A stretch of DNA of 64,000 bases, taken from assembly GCA_029339505.1 (NCBI GenBank), contig JAQISU010000097.1, forward strand, positions 4,539,001 to 4,603,000. The letters run 5' to 3'. Below the pieces are notes generated by a model that worked only from the letters and a program-made list of their open reading frames with translations, did no database searches and was not told the DNA's origin. This DNA comes from Unio delphinus. Taxonomy: Eukaryota; Mollusca; Bivalvia; Unionida; Unionidae. Positions 1-13,600 of the stretch are shown in pieces. Positions within the stretch are counted from its first letter, which is position 1, and each line of letters opens with the position of its first letter. The position numbers and the translations under genes were made by a program.

Positions 1-220
1 AAAAAATTACTTTGTACAAATCATAAACCAAAACAAATTTTATTTGAATTTTTATCTATACCAGTACTTAATTGTCTTTAACTTCACACAATCCAAGTTT
101 ATTATAACTATTGTATTTCTTTCCAATGCAAGAGTTGTTATAACTAACAAGGTACCCCAATTCTATAACATTAGTGTCTTAAAAACAGTGCTCAATAAGC
201 CATAAAAGTAGGTCACAACA

Positions 221-452
221 ACCCAGTTTTGGTGTATAATGTATTACATTCCAAAATTATAAGGTATATAAACAAAGCAAATTTGATGGTTATAAGTGAT
301 AATGGAAATGTTACCATTCTGAAAAGTACATCACAGTAACCCAGTTCTGGTGTATTACATTCCAAAATTTAAAGATATATAAACAAAGCAAATTTGATGG
401 TTATAAGTGATAATGGAAATGTTACCATTCTGAAAAGTACATCACAGTAACC
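221..452. repeat. Tandem duplication, unit about 115 bp, two copies
   Basis: The segment running from ACCCAGTT(T/C)TGGTGTAT to ATCACAGTAACC occurs twice back to back with few differences. No coding content was seen. Confidence 0.8.
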
Positions 453-1109
453 TAGATTGGGTATGTGAAACACCTTTAGCCCCAGATTCTCCTCTGTACA
501 AGTCTGAAGTACAATGTGTCAAGAATTTGTAGACTGAATGTTAAGACAAGGTTACAGTTACCTGATTTTAGGGAATAACATACACATAACCTAAGAAGCA
601 GCTTAGTGCAAATCTTGTAGCAATGGGGAAAAAAAGTACTGGAATAAGAACACAGAAACATTTTATTTCAACAAGTCCTGTGAATAAAGATCAATGTTCG
701 CTAAGCAATACACATTTATCTAGATATGCACTTGCAGTTCAAGTTTAATCTCAAAAGCTTTGGTTAAAAATGAAACCATGACAGGGATGATGGATACTAC
801 TTCTAAGCATTACAGAAGCCCTAGAAAGTGGACCAAAGCATGCCAGTTTTGTGTGACGAAAATTCATCTAAGTTTAATGGCAATGTGTTAAAGAAAATGC
901 CATTGAAAGTACAGCCCCAGAAAGACTTTTGAAGCGATTTTGAATGAAAGTAGGGCAAAGTGACCCTGTTTGGAAGCATGACATGCTCATTGCAAGCAAT
1001 TTCCACAATGCAAGTTTGAAGTCAATAGGTTTAGTAAATACAGCAAAACCCCACTATAACAGAATTGTCAGGTTCCACAATGCAAGTTTGAAGTCAATAG
1101 ATTTAGTTA

Positions 1110-1145
1110 GTTTGTTTGCTTGTTTGATTAGGATTTTTAACGATT
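1110..1145 (-). mobile_element. SINE family 2, tail fragment
   Basis: Contains TTTGATTAGGATTTTTAACG, the same 3' end (read on the minus strand) as the SINE at 44376-44636. Only the tail remains. Confidence 0.55.
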
Positions 1146-1550
1146 TCCACTGTACTATGTAACATATCATGTAATATCAAAACATGTCAGATAAAAATAC
1201 TGCATGTGAATTCACTTCAAGTCTTAGATACACAAGATGGGTTGGAGGGAGTGGGGAGGGAAGTGCAAAACCATTGGTTACCAATGGTAACCAGTTACCA
1301 ACTTGAAATGATGCATGATAAATGCTATTTAAAACAGTGATTACATATCTGATATTTTTTTTTGGGGGGGGGGGCAGCTTTTATTGATGTTATTGTGGAT
1401 TTAATGCCATTTTTGGACAGGCTATGGCAGACAGTAAATCGGATGGAGGAAAAATGTGAGAAAAGTAAATCCATTGAAAATATACATAAAAAAGCATAAT
1501 TTCTACAATTTCTCTGTATTTAATACTCATTCCATTCAAATCCTAGTGTT

Positions 1551-1805
1551 TGTGTGTGTGTGTGTGTGTGTGTGTGATATCGCTACAATGTCTGCAGTGT
1601 GGCAATTTATACTGATTTCTAGCACTGGGGCATCATGTAGCACCATATCACATTACCTTGACACCAGGCTGACCAGTCTTAACACAAACCTCTTAATGCT
1701 GAGCACCAAGTGAGGCAGCTTTTAGTACCATTTTTATAAGTCTTTGGTATGACTTGTCCGGGTTTGAACCTGTGACCTCCCGTATCCGAGGTCAATGCTC
1801 TTACC
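1551..1805 (-). mobile_element. SINE family 2 (tRNA-derived), nearly full length
   Basis: On the minus strand the head near 1800 reads like a tRNA with a B box (GGTTTGAACC on the plus strand side, rc GGTTCAAACCC) and the body matches the copies at 12831, 44376, 52957 and 7305. The 3' tail has been replaced or extended by a TG microsatellite at 1551-1577. Confidence 0.7.
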
Positions 1806-2885
1806 ACTCCAAATATAAATATGTAATTTCTTGCTAGTGTGCTCATGCTAACTTCTGAAATACTATATTTTCCAAAATTTAAGCTGGACATATCCAAAGG
1901 TACTGATTTTTTACCAATGATAAAATGGACAAAGTTTCTAAAAACAAACTTGTACTTAGGACCATAAATGTTCCAAGTGAAAATCACACAGCATGGTTAA
2001 CAGTATGGACCTCATAATACGCTGGTGCAAAACTGCCTCAACCATGTATAGGAGTAAACCATTCAATTTCACCAATAAAGAATTAGCTCCCAAAATAATT
2101 TCATTTTCTAAAAGACAGAACAACTCTAAGAAAATAGCCCTATATTCATAGAAAATTATATTGATAACTAACTTTGCACTACTGCAAAGCAAAAACACCC
2201 TGAACAATGTAAATAATCTTGTTTCAATCTGATGAAAAACAGTACAAATAACATTAGCATTACCATAATGAATGGCCTGTGTAAATCTGATGGATCTGAA
2301 AATAATGTTTACATTTTTTACTAGAAAAGAAAAAGGACACAGTCAGATTTGAAGCTTATTGGTATAGCAAAACGATGTCTTCAAAACTTGTAAGAAAGAC
2401 TTATTTATGTGTGGTTTGGTCATATTTATATTTATGGAGTTAATTATTTAGATGAATTGGGGGGTACATGTATGTGGTTCCTTACAATTTGGTGATAAAC
2501 TTGTTTCAACAATGGCATTGTTTCGTGCATTGGTATGTATAACAGTTTCTAGGGTAGGCATCAATCATATATTGTTTTCCCCATATTATGTTGGTGATTT
2601 AATTGATTTACAAATTAGACCATCACATTAATTGCTGTTTGGCTACATATGCCAGACGAGTGAACTCACATCTGTTGACTCTTATCTATCCTGGATCGAG
2701 CGAAGATTGCACACCTGATGTATTGAAGACCAAGATTTCATGGCTTTATTGTTGATGGTCCAATATTAATCAGATTAACAAATATCACTTTTAGGGAGCT
2801 AACATCCTTCAAAATTAAACAAGAAGCTGAGTTATTTTTCATTAAGAATACCAGTTTTTCCTAGTTTATATATTTTTCCATGAAT

Positions 2886-2999
2886 ACTTACCAAATCATA
2901 ATACCTTAGGTGAACTAATACTACCTCACTAACACGGTCATCCCAGGCTGGATTTGTGAGGTAATAGTAGTTTTCATAAGGTATTATGATTGGGTAATG
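2886..2999. mobile_element. Fold-back element related to DIRS terminal repeats
   Basis: Two arms of about 44 bp form an imperfect inverted repeat around a spacer of about 26 bp. Read inward, both arms begin like TACCCAATCATAATACCTTA and lead to ACCTCAC; the right-hand arm continues into AAATCCAGCC. The two DIRS copies carry TACCCAATCACATTACTTTA and ACCTCGCGAATCCAGCC in the same order. This looks like a solo, head-to-head ITR remnant; homology is inferred by eye. Confidence 0.6.
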
Positions 3000-4394
3000 T
3001 ATTTGATGAAGAAACAACACATCTTGCTAAATTATCAAACTCTTCTTTTATTTTGGCACTAACGATTTGCTGTACTGAAAATTGTGGTAAAATTATTGCA
3101 CAAGTTTGGAAGCCACACCACGAGCAAGCTATGTCCAAATTTGTGTTATAATGAAGCATGATACAATGGGGTTTTACTGTACAGATGTTACAGTCTGCAT
3201 GGGGAGATCTGAAGAAACAAAGTGAATCCAAAATGTACCACTGCTCTGGAAAACATTATGTACACTGATGCAATTCACCTATTACTCACCCAAATCAACT
3301 ATAAATGATCTACCATACTGCAACAGAAGATAAATACTTCTATCTCATTCTTAAATCATATATGCAATAAGTACAGGCAAAGCATCTTAAGAGACCAACA
3401 TCAGTGATTGAACTAATTTTGTATGTGCCTCATGAAAATGGATAACAAGCAAAAACACTCTTAGACCATACACTATAACTTACCTTTGTGAATTAAATCA
3501 AATTCTTCATGTATCGATAACATAATAATGTAGTTCACCTGCTCCAAGTTACTGGACATTAACTTTAATATAGTTCTATATTTTGACTTGAAAAAAATGC
3601 AATGAAATTAAGAGCTGTACTTAACTAAGAACAAGACATTACTGGTTCACTGTGAAACATGTTGCAGTGGAATGTTTCCGAATCAAGAAATATGCAAGTT
3701 CAAGTAATGATGTAACATTCAAACACTATTATTTTAATCTTTTAGGCTGACGTTACTTGTGGTTGTATGAATGTGGGCACATCACAATTCTTGGAATCCA
3801 GCATGCATGTTAAAATAAACATACAAAAAAGATTTGTGCAACCTTTTTCTTTTTTTTCATGATTATTTCATCATTAGATTAACGAGTAAAATGGAAGCTA
3901 AGTTTGATTTTGTTTGAGTATATTGTTTCTAGTATAGTCAGGCTAATTAACATCAATCAATAATTATAATACTGATTATACAATATTATTATACCATATA
4001 TACTCACTTGTAGTTCCAGTCCAATTGCAAACTGGACATATTTAGATTAGCCATTGCATAATGCATTGGCCATTCTCTGTCTATTCAGTCTGTAAGGAGT
4101 AATCAACAAACAACGAAGACTCTGATCTGCCAGCACATTATGAAATATTGCTTGCAGTTGGACTCACAAGTGAGCATATATGGTAGCAATCAAAAAAATG
4201 TTCCCTGATACAAATCTATGACACATTTGCACATTGAAACCTTTGACCAGTGTTTCCCTTTACCCTCATTTGTGCATCAGAGAACCCCAAATTTTTAATT
4301 TGACCCCCAGTTTGATACCAAGGTTGTTTTTATTTACTCAGCCTGACCCCCAGTTTTGACACCAAGGAGATTTTTGACTCTCAGTCTTGCATCC

Positions 4395-4629
4395 CTAGCG
4401 GATACACTGCCTTTGACATCTAGGTTCACGAGACTGATACAAATCTGACACATTTGCACTCACCATTGACATCTTTGACATCTAAATTCATAAGACACTG
4501 ATACAAATCTATGACACATTTGCACTTACCACTGACATCTTTGTCATCTAAATTCATAAGACATTGATACAAATCTGTGACACATTTGCACTCACCATTG
4601 ACATCTTTGACATCTAAATTCATAAGACA
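4395..4629 (-). repeat. 66-bp tandem repeat carrying exon L end and 5' splice site
   Basis: Units in transcript sense are 4629-4564, 4563-4498, 4497-4435 (63 bp) and a decayed fourth from 4434 to about 4395. Each of the first three begins TGTCTTATGAATTTAGATG and contains (A/G)TG|GT(G/A)AGTGC. The donor GT positions are 4595/4594, 4529/4528 and 4463/4462. In the fourth unit the donor has become AAAGGCAGTG. Another fragment of the unit is at about 4206-4233. Confidence 0.9.
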
Positions 4630-4671
4630 TGCTAGTAGAACATGGAGCGCTTCAGCGTGTCCATTGTAAGC
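4596..4671 (-). CDS. ANKRD28-like: Ankyrin exon L, with two possible downstream 3' extensions
   Basis: Reads [16 protein letters not shown] then MNLDVKDVN, ending N-G across a phase 1 donor AATG|GTGAGT. It continues exon K after an 18.4-kb intron that holds the 50-bp satellite and DIRS copy 1. Two further donors lie 66 and 132 bp downstream (exon ends 4530 and 4464) in the same phase with no stop between, because exon end plus donor is tandemly repeated. The primary end was chosen because it matches the family length. The following exon was not found in 1-4400 and is presumably beyond the window. Confidence 0.88.
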
Positions 4672-7609
4672 CTGAAATAAAACATCATAGGATATTGACA
4701 ACAATGGCTGACAAAACTAATATTATTTTGTTTGCATGTTTTGACAAACATAATTTTTTTTGTTTTTGTGTTTTGAGAAGCATTAATTTTTAATTTTTGT
4801 CAATCACTGGTCAAGTACAACTGTGTAAGAATAAGCCCAGTTTAAATTGCATATCTTTATTCGTCTCACCATGTACAGTATGTGTATACATCATGATAGC
4901 ATGTGGTTACAGAAACTTTCAAAAATATGACCAGGGTAACTCCTGGAAGGAGGGGGGGGGGGGGGGCGAGACAGACCACAGGGTTAATGTCACCTGTATG
5001 TAACAATTTGTCTATTCATTCCCAGAAACATGTGTATGGTCCCAAAGGGTGTGGATCTCAATAGTTTCGAAGTATGACCCAGAGGCTCATACCCTGGGTG
5101 AAGGGATGGGCCTGGGTGCAAATGTCAGCTGGGTGTATAAATATTAGGGGATTATGCCCAGTAAGGCTATAGGGAAGGATCTCAACAAATCTCCATAGTT
5201 TCAAAGTAATGACCCTAGGTCCAAAGTTGCATGACCCATAGAATGACCCACTAATCTCATTCAAACCCTCCATTTGACATGTTGAAACTCGCATCAGTGA
5301 GCACATATTTTCTCAAACTTTGTAATTGTAGGAATTATAGTTAACTTACTACAAAACAACACCCCTAGCCCTGCCACTAGAGGCTGCACTAAAATTCTAA
5401 AACCTTTATCCAATGACCACTACCAATCATTTATCAAAGCTTCAACAGTTCATGAAATGCTATGCATACTCTTGCATACCTGCACTCGTGAAATGTCTGG
5501 ACACATGCATGCATGACCATGCACACTTTTATTTGAAAAGCAAGAGGCCAACAGGTGGCTGAGTGGTCTAAGGCATTTTGCCTTTGTAGATCACTGAGAT
5601 CTCACCTCTATCCATGTTGATTCAAGTCTCAAGCTCGGCTAGTGTGAGAAAGTAGATTCTCCATAAGTAGGCGATTCTTACCAGGTGTTTCCTCCACCAA
5701 ATAAGAATGGCCGCCATATAACATTTGCTGAAAAATAGCATTATACCCAAAATGACAACAACAAATCCTTCAAAAACCATAGAGAAAGTAAAATCTCAAA
5801 CTCTAAAGAGTGTGGGGCTCAGAAAAGCCAATTTTTTAAATAAAAATTATTTTCATAATACTTCACTGATTATAGCACATTAGTATAACATTCACTACCT
5901 CACAAATGGATCTCAAACTAGGTCTGTTGTTGTTGTTGGGTTTAATGCCATTTTTCAACACATGATAGGCTATACATGGCAGCCAGTATTAATGGTGGAA
6001 GAACCTGAAATAACCCATGGAAAGAACCACCGACCCACGAGAAGCTACTGGCAAGCTTTCTCACAAACCCACATTGGCTTAATCTGATGCAAACCCTCGC
6101 AGACAGTGGTAGATGGCAGTGATCTGTAACAGAAAGCGCTTTAGACCACTCTAACTAACTAGGTCTTACAATTTGTTTTAACAGTGAAAATGCAAAAAGT
6201 TCATCTGTCTCCCAATGCAGAAATCGGATGAGATTTGTCATTCACAGATAGAATGATCAGCAGCAAGTCATCAATTTCTAATGGAGTATATGTCCACTCT
6301 CTTCCATGGATGTAACTGTAGCAAGGATTTAACAGGGTCGGTCTGCATTATGATCAGATAAAAAAATATTTTACTCCAACACTTAGTTTCTACTCATACT
6401 TTATTAGGAGAACAGACAAGTGGTGAAGGCAGATAATACTCTGAGACTGTTGTTGTTGTTGTTGTGGGGTTTAACGCCATTTTTCAGCACACGATAGGCT
6501 ATACATGGCGGCCAGTATTAATGGTGGAGGAAGAACCTGGGAATACCCCCCCCCCCCCCCCAAAGAACCACCGACCCACGAGAAGCTACTGGCAAACTTT
6601 CTCACATACCCACAGTCACCAAATCTGGGACTAGAGCTCATCCAGACAGAGGTGAGACGGCAGTGGTCCATAACGGTAAGCGCTTTAGACCACTTGGGGC
6701 CCCTCCACCTAAGCCTGTCCTTGCTCCGGTTTTTCCTAATGTAAACAGAACACCTCATATGAGATGTATACTTGGGCTTTCATATGATCAATGCATGGAC
6801 ATGATTTTGATATGAAAAAAAAGTAATGTTTACAAATCCAGCTGAAGTTGAGAACTGGCTTTATTAAACAACTGAATGAAATGGGAGGATGCCATTTGCA
6901 CTTCTGAGCTAAAGAAAGTAATCCCTAAACATTTCTGAGCTTAATTAGTGTCAATCCAGGAACAGTTGTACTTGCATGCTATCCTACTGGTGACAGACCC
7001 AACTCTGTGAGTCAATATTTTTAAGAAATGCATCTGGTCATAGGTTGGTTGTGAAAGTCTATTTCTGGTGAAAACCACTGGTTGACAGGGCAGGGTCTCT
7101 CCCATTCCATGTCCATGTGGTGAAGGAATAAGGGATAACATGGGCATGACATTATTTTATGCAGGAAGGCTGCTACAGAGAGAAGCTGGATTCAAACCCT
7201 TATCCTCTATGTCATGTGGTCACTTTCTGGAATTTTCAGGAAGGTTGTCATACATGGAGCGTCCCAGAGGTGTACTTCTCACTGCTCTAGTGCCTCTTAA
7301 AATGGACTGCTTTAGTGGCCTAGTGGTTAGAGCGGCTGCCTCAGATGCAGAAGGTCTGGGTTCAAACCCCTGCCTAGTCATACCAAAAACTTATAAAAAA
7401 TGGTACTAACAGCTGCCTTACTAGGTGCCCAGCATTATGAGGTTAGTGTTAGACTGGTCGGCCTGGTGTCAGGATAATATGATTGGATGGGACATCATGA
7501 TACATGTCTGCAGCAAGATGCCCCAGTGCTAGACATCACTATAAATTGCATCACAGCAGACATCATAGTGATATGACTGGAAAATGTTTAAAGCTAGATT
7601 AAAATGCAT

Positions 7610-7642
<33 letters not shown>

Positions 7643-10600
7643 ATGAAGGCTATGTTCTAGGTTACTAGTCCAAACTGAGTCCCTCTGCGTACCTTAGCAC
7701 AGATGGCTGGAAGAGAGAAGTTGTGATCTTATAGTCTTTAATAGAACAAATGTAGAAAAGAATGCTTCTCTTTTTTTCAAAACTGGAATTAATGGATGTA
7801 GCTGCTGTGCTGAAGAAGAGATCTTGAACTACCCTATTATCTACATAAGCCACACATGGGACCAATTTTCTATCGGCTTGCTTTTGGATGAAGGGGTCTA
7901 TACGACACTTAGAAATATAACAACAAAAACTAAGTCAAGAATGGAGCCTATTGTGACGGTGTTATAAAAAAGTTTTTGCATTTCGACCTTGCCACAAACA
8001 CCACAGTTAACATATTCAACTCCCTTGTTAGACTGTTTTATAAACGCCCAAATATCTGTACAAATCTTTAGAAACTTCTGGCATATCTCCAATCAGAATG
8101 GTAACAATCATATGACGAAGTGTAACAAATGCAAATCTCCAATCAAAATGGTAACAATCATATGACAAAGTGTAACAAATGCAAATCTCCAATCAAAATG
8201 GTAACAATCATATGATGAAGTGTAACAAATGCAAATCTCCAATCAAAATGGTAACAATCATATGACGAAGTGTAACAAATGCAAATCTCCAATCAAAATG
8301 GTAACAATATAATGAAATGTAACAAATGCAAATCACCAATCAAAATGGTAACAATCATATGACAAAGTGTAACAAATGCAAATCTCCAATCAAAATGGTA
8401 ACAATCATATGATGAAGTGTAACAAATGCAAATCTCCAATCAAAATGGTAACAATCATATGACGAAGTGTAACAAATGCAAATCTCCAATCAAAATGGTA
8501 ACAATATAATGAAATGTAACAAATGCAAATCACCAATCAAAATGGTAACAATATGACGAAGTGTAACAAATGCAAATCACCAATCAAAATGGTAACAATA
8601 TGACGAAGTGTAACAAATGCAAATCTCCAATCAAAATGGTACCAATATGACGAAGTGTAACAAATGCAAATCACCAATCAAAATGGTAACAATCATATGA
8701 CAAAGTGTAACAAATGCAAATCTCCTATCAAAATGGTAACAATCATATGATGAAGTGTAACAAATGCAAATCTCCTATCAAAATGGTAGCAATCATATGA
8801 TGAAGTGTAAAAAATGCAAATCTCCTATCAAAATGGTAACAATCATATGACAAAATGTAACAAATGCAAATCTCCAATCAAAATGGTAACAATCATATGA
8901 CAAAGTGTAACAAATGCAAATCTCCTATCAAAATGGTAACAATCATATGACAAAATGTAACAAATGCAAATCTCCAATCAAAATGGTAACAATCATATGA
9001 CAAAGTGTAACAAATGCAAATCTCCTATCAAAATGGTAACAATCATATGACAAAGTGTAACAAATGCAAATCTCCAATCAAAATGGTACCAATCATATGA
9101 TGAAGTGTAACAAATGCAAATCTCCTATCAAAATGGTAACAATCATATGACAAAATGTAACAAATGCAAATCTCCAATCAAAATGGTAACAATCATATGA
9201 CAAAGTGTAACAAATGCAAATCTCCAATCAAAATGGTAACAATCATATGACAAAGTGTAACAAATGCAAATCTCCAATCAAAATGGTAACAATATGACGA
9301 AGTGTAACAAATGCAAATCTCCAATCAAAATGGTACCAATATGACGAAGTGTAATAAATGCAAATCACCAATCAAAATGGTACCAATCATATGACAAAGT
9401 GTAACAAATGCAAATCTCCTATCAAAATGGTAACAATCATATGATGAAGTGTAACAAATGCAAATCTCCTATCAAAATGGTAACAATCATATGACAAAGT
9501 GTAACAAATGCAAATCTCCTATCAAAATGGTAACAATCATATGACAAAGTGTAACCAATGCAAATCTCCAATCAAAATGGTACCAATCATATGACAAAGT
9601 GTAACAAATGCAAATCTCCTATCAAAATGGTAACAATCATATGATGAAGTGTAACAAATGCAAATCTCCAATCAAAATGGTAACAATCATATGACAAAAT
9701 GTAACAAATGCAAATCTCCAATCAAAATGGTAACAATCATATGACAAAGTGTAACAAATGCAAATCTCCAATCAAAATGGTAACAATATGATGAAGTGTA
9801 ACAAATGCAAATCTCCAATGAAAAGCAAATTTTGTAGTAAATTATGTTTCTCCGAGAATACTTACCCAATCACATTACTTTAGGGATATTAGCCTGCTAC
9901 CTCGCGAATCCAGCCATACCAAAAGACGAAAATTCGTCTTTCCTGTCTATGTCATATAGACAAAGGGCAATAACTCTTGCCCCTTACCTCCCCTTGCCGC
10001 CCGCTAGGTGTCGCTTCTTTAGTTTTTAAGCTGAGCGGTATATAAAACACGAGGATGCTCGCATGGCGGGGTGGTTGGGAGGGTTTCTTAGTAATGTGAT
10101 CGGGTAAGTATTCTCGGAGAAACATAATTTACTACAAAATTTGCTTTCTCCTTTGAATACGTTCCCCGATCACATTACTTTAGGAGAATAAGTAATAGGA
10201 GGAGGGAATGCGGAGCATCCGACCTCCACCCCGGGTATCCTCTAGGGAATGATGGTTGGATTCCCCATGTTGGATAACCGGGTTGGATAACCCGGTCTCC
10301 TAATTTTCAATCAGCAACACAGCCCAGGGTCACGTGATATGTGACCCCTTTATACAGTTAAGAAGATAGATATTGAAATCTTCTTACCTACGAAAATTTA
10401 TCTGGCGAATCCAGCGAAGCTAATAGGCTGTGTTGATTGTTGCACATGGGTCTGGTGGGCGTCTGGGCTGCCCAACACCGGACCTACTAGAATCAATGTT
10501 TGCCTCTGCGAGTACAAACTTGAAGATAAAACTGTAGAAGGTTGACTCTGCATGTCAGCCAACAGCTGCTATAAGGTGACTGATTTGCGAATTCTCAGAG

Positions 10601-13600
10601 TACGCCGAGCGTATAACCCACTACAGCCATGAAGCAAGGGCTTGAATGGTGATATCTCATATCCCAGCTATCACCAGAAGAAAGAGGTGCTTGTATGTGA
10701 CCTGACTCACCTCTATGCATTGAAATGGTGCTAGAGTGCACAAACAGGATCTTACATGGCTGTTGATCCTGACTTATCTATAAAGAAAGCGAGCTAATGA
10801 CGACTCGTTGATTGCCAATGTATGGTAATCTATTTTGGACTACGAAGCCTGGCTGCGTCAAGAGGACCATCAAACCCTCTGATTGGAACGGAAGAGAGTT
10901 CGGGTCACTAGAAAGGACATGTAACTCGCTCACCCTGCATGCTGAAGCTAAGACTATCAAAAACCCAATTTGTATGATAGTAGCTTTAACTAATCGTGGG
11001 TTAAAGACTCAATACTGTCTGAATTGAGTCATGTTAAAACCCAGGACAGATTCCATTTGGAAACAGGGTGAGGGATATAAGTCGATTGAATTTTTAAAAT
11101 GTCTAAAAGATTTGACAAATCTTTGTCATGGCTGATAGCACATGTACCAGAATGGCGGAATGTGTCTGATATCATGGAGCGGTAGCATTTGAGAATAACT
11201 GGAGCCAGCTCTTTCTCCTCGAAAAGCCAGAGAAAAGTTGGCCAGTTGAGGGACTGTGACACTCAGAGGAACAATGTGAATGATTTGGTACCAGTCTCTG
11301 AAAACATGCCACTTGCCCTCGTAAACCTTCAGAGTAGAGGGCCTTCTTGCTCTCGAGATTTTCTCCGCAATCAAAGATTTAAATTGTTTGTCTTGCAAGG
11401 CTGTCTGGACAAGAGCCAAGCTTGAACATAAAGACGGTCCGGACAGGGGTGGAACACCCCTGGCCGCGGTTGCTTGTGAATACTTGTGCTGACTGTAATC
11501 TTCCTGGGTAGATCTATCGCCTAGATTAAGTAGATCAGAGACCCAGTTGTTCCATCTGAGAGGGGCAATCAGAACCATCTGACAGTTCTGACCCCTTAAC
11601 TTCTGGATTAATTTCAGTACCAAGACCGTGGGAGGGTAGGAGAATGACCACAACCCTTCCCAGGTGATTGATCGAGCATCCACGACCCAAGCTTCTGGGT
11701 CTGGAACCTGTGAGATGAAAGGTGGAGAACTTGCGATTCCACCTTGTTGCAAAAGATCAATCATCGGACGTCCCCAAAGTGTGTCAATTGGAAGAAAGTC
11801 CGATTGATGGAGTGACCATTCTGTGTGAATGACTAGATAGAGTGTCAGCCAAGACATTGAGTCTGCCAAGAATGTGTCTGAATTGTACATTGAGGTGGAG
11901 ATTGTCGAAGCAATGTAGAAACTGCCAGTTCAGATTGCACAGGTCTGGTGATTGGTGTCCCCTTGTTTTGAGGCAAGGCACCACCAAAATGTTGTCTGAC
12001 ATAATGAGGGCAGTTTGTAATAAGAGTTGATCCTGCCCGAAATGAAAGCCATTGATGACAGCCGTTATTTCTGAAAGGTTGATGTGGAAAGGGGCTCGCC
12101 CCTGGCACCTACGTGCCGCTGACAGTATCGAAGTCCAGCAACAGGTGGACACTCCAACCGTAGGTATTAGTGGCGGAACATACCGTTATCCCCGCTTGGG
12201 GTATCTCCAGAGTAATCCCTGTGGACAGCCTACAGGGGTTGTGCCATTGACTCAAGAATGATCGTATCTCTGGCGTGAGCATGACTGTTTTCTGGGATCG
12301 AAGGGACTTGAAAAGGGCGCAATTACGCTAGCAACGTCCTTTGTAAAGGGCGCATAAAAGGACGGCTGAGCGGGATCAAGTCTGTTGCCGCATTGAATAA
12401 TCCGAGGATCTGCAACTCTCTCGCTAAAATGCGCATCCTGTCGGAAACGGACTCTACAAGTGCAATTATCTGGATGATCGCAAACTCGAGGAAGCCTTAC
12501 CAGATTCAGATCGGGAGAAACTCCACACCCAGATGGACCAAAATCCGGATTGGACAGAGATCAGACTTTATCCAGTTCACGAGAAAGCCTATATGATGTA
12601 AAGTTATATAAGATCGTTTCTGCCTTTGAGCAGAGTAGAACTTGACAGATGTTTCTGGAGGATGTCGTCCAAATATACTGCCGACGCAATAGATGAAGTC
12701 GAGCGGAACAGGGTGACGACGTAATCCATAACCTTGGTACTAGCCCAAGGGCTTAAATTTAGGCCAAAAGGTATGACATGGAACTGATAAACCAAGTCCC
12801 GACAAGCACAACGGAGAAATGTCTGCTACTCGTTTTTCTTTTAATGTAGCTTTAACCATCTTTCAGTTATATCGCTACGATGTCTGCAGTGAGACAGTTT
12901 ATAGTGATGTCTAGCACTGGGGCATCATGCCCCAGACATGTAGAATGATGTCCCACCCAGTCACATTATCTAAGTGTCAAGCGAGGCAGCTGTTAGTATC
13001 ATTGTGTAAGTTTTTGGTATGACTCGGTCAGGGATCGAACACACGACCTGCCGCTTCCGCTGCGGACGCTCTAACCACTAGGGACGTGAAATATGCGTCG
13101 GTCATATCTAGCCAGCTTATGATGGGGTTTAAGCGACGTGCCCTTCAGACATGTGTCACGACGTATCAGGTCTAGGTTGGCAGAAGCAGTCAGCGCATTG
13201 GCCATGGAATGGTGAGCTGCCCTGTTAAGAACCCTAGCTAACCGGGCCGTCGATTCCCAAGCATGTTCATTGCCAGATTTTTCAGCGATCCTGAAAATGG
13301 CTTGGGAGGCTAGGTCTAACAGTGAAGACATAGCGACTACATTTCGAACCAGCTTGGACGTGGCATTGAACACAGTTTTTGTCCACTTTATAAGACAATG
13401 CCGCAGACATATGGACTGCTGCCATATTTTATCCCGAGCCAGGACCTCAGTACTGAACGCATCGGAGTGAGTTTTGTACCATCGACCTGAAAACGACGCT
13501 GGTACTTGGCTTTCAGAAAAGAACGCCTTAGCATTTCCTGGATCCCCTATACGTGTCGACAGACGTTCATTAATTTCCTTAATTTTTTTTCTTTTTTGTC

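Larger units (their letters stand above)
1..4390. other. Intron following exon L, no gene recognised
   Basis: No ankyrin exon or other gene was found on either strand. It holds a tandem duplication of about 115 bp (about 221-452), a repeated 28-bp segment (1001-1028 and 1074-1101), a T/G homopolymer run (1351-1373), SINE family 2 pieces, a TG microsatellite (1551-1577) and the fold-back at 2886-2999. Open frames here are short and show no family signature. Confidence 0.6.
4680..8083. other. Intron K/L, portion between exon L and the satellite
   Basis: Apart from the SINEs and a G run (4951-4966) nothing gene-like was seen. The sequence around 5040-5310 and 6760-7300 is unique AT-rich intron. 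Confidence 0.5.

Noticed and set aside
1..4390. Search for the exon that follows exon L
   Set aside because: No minus-strand ankyrin core (TPL-x-x-AA type) with an acceptor was found. The next exon is presumably beyond position 1.
7310..7400. A tRNA-like sequence with A and B boxes
   Set aside because: It is the head of SINE family 2; the cloverleaf cannot be completed and the body continues into a SINE. Not called as a tRNA gene.
9687..9869. Short frames of 60-76 residues inside the 50-bp satellite
   Set aside because: They recur with the repeat and exist only where frame and unit length coincide by chance.
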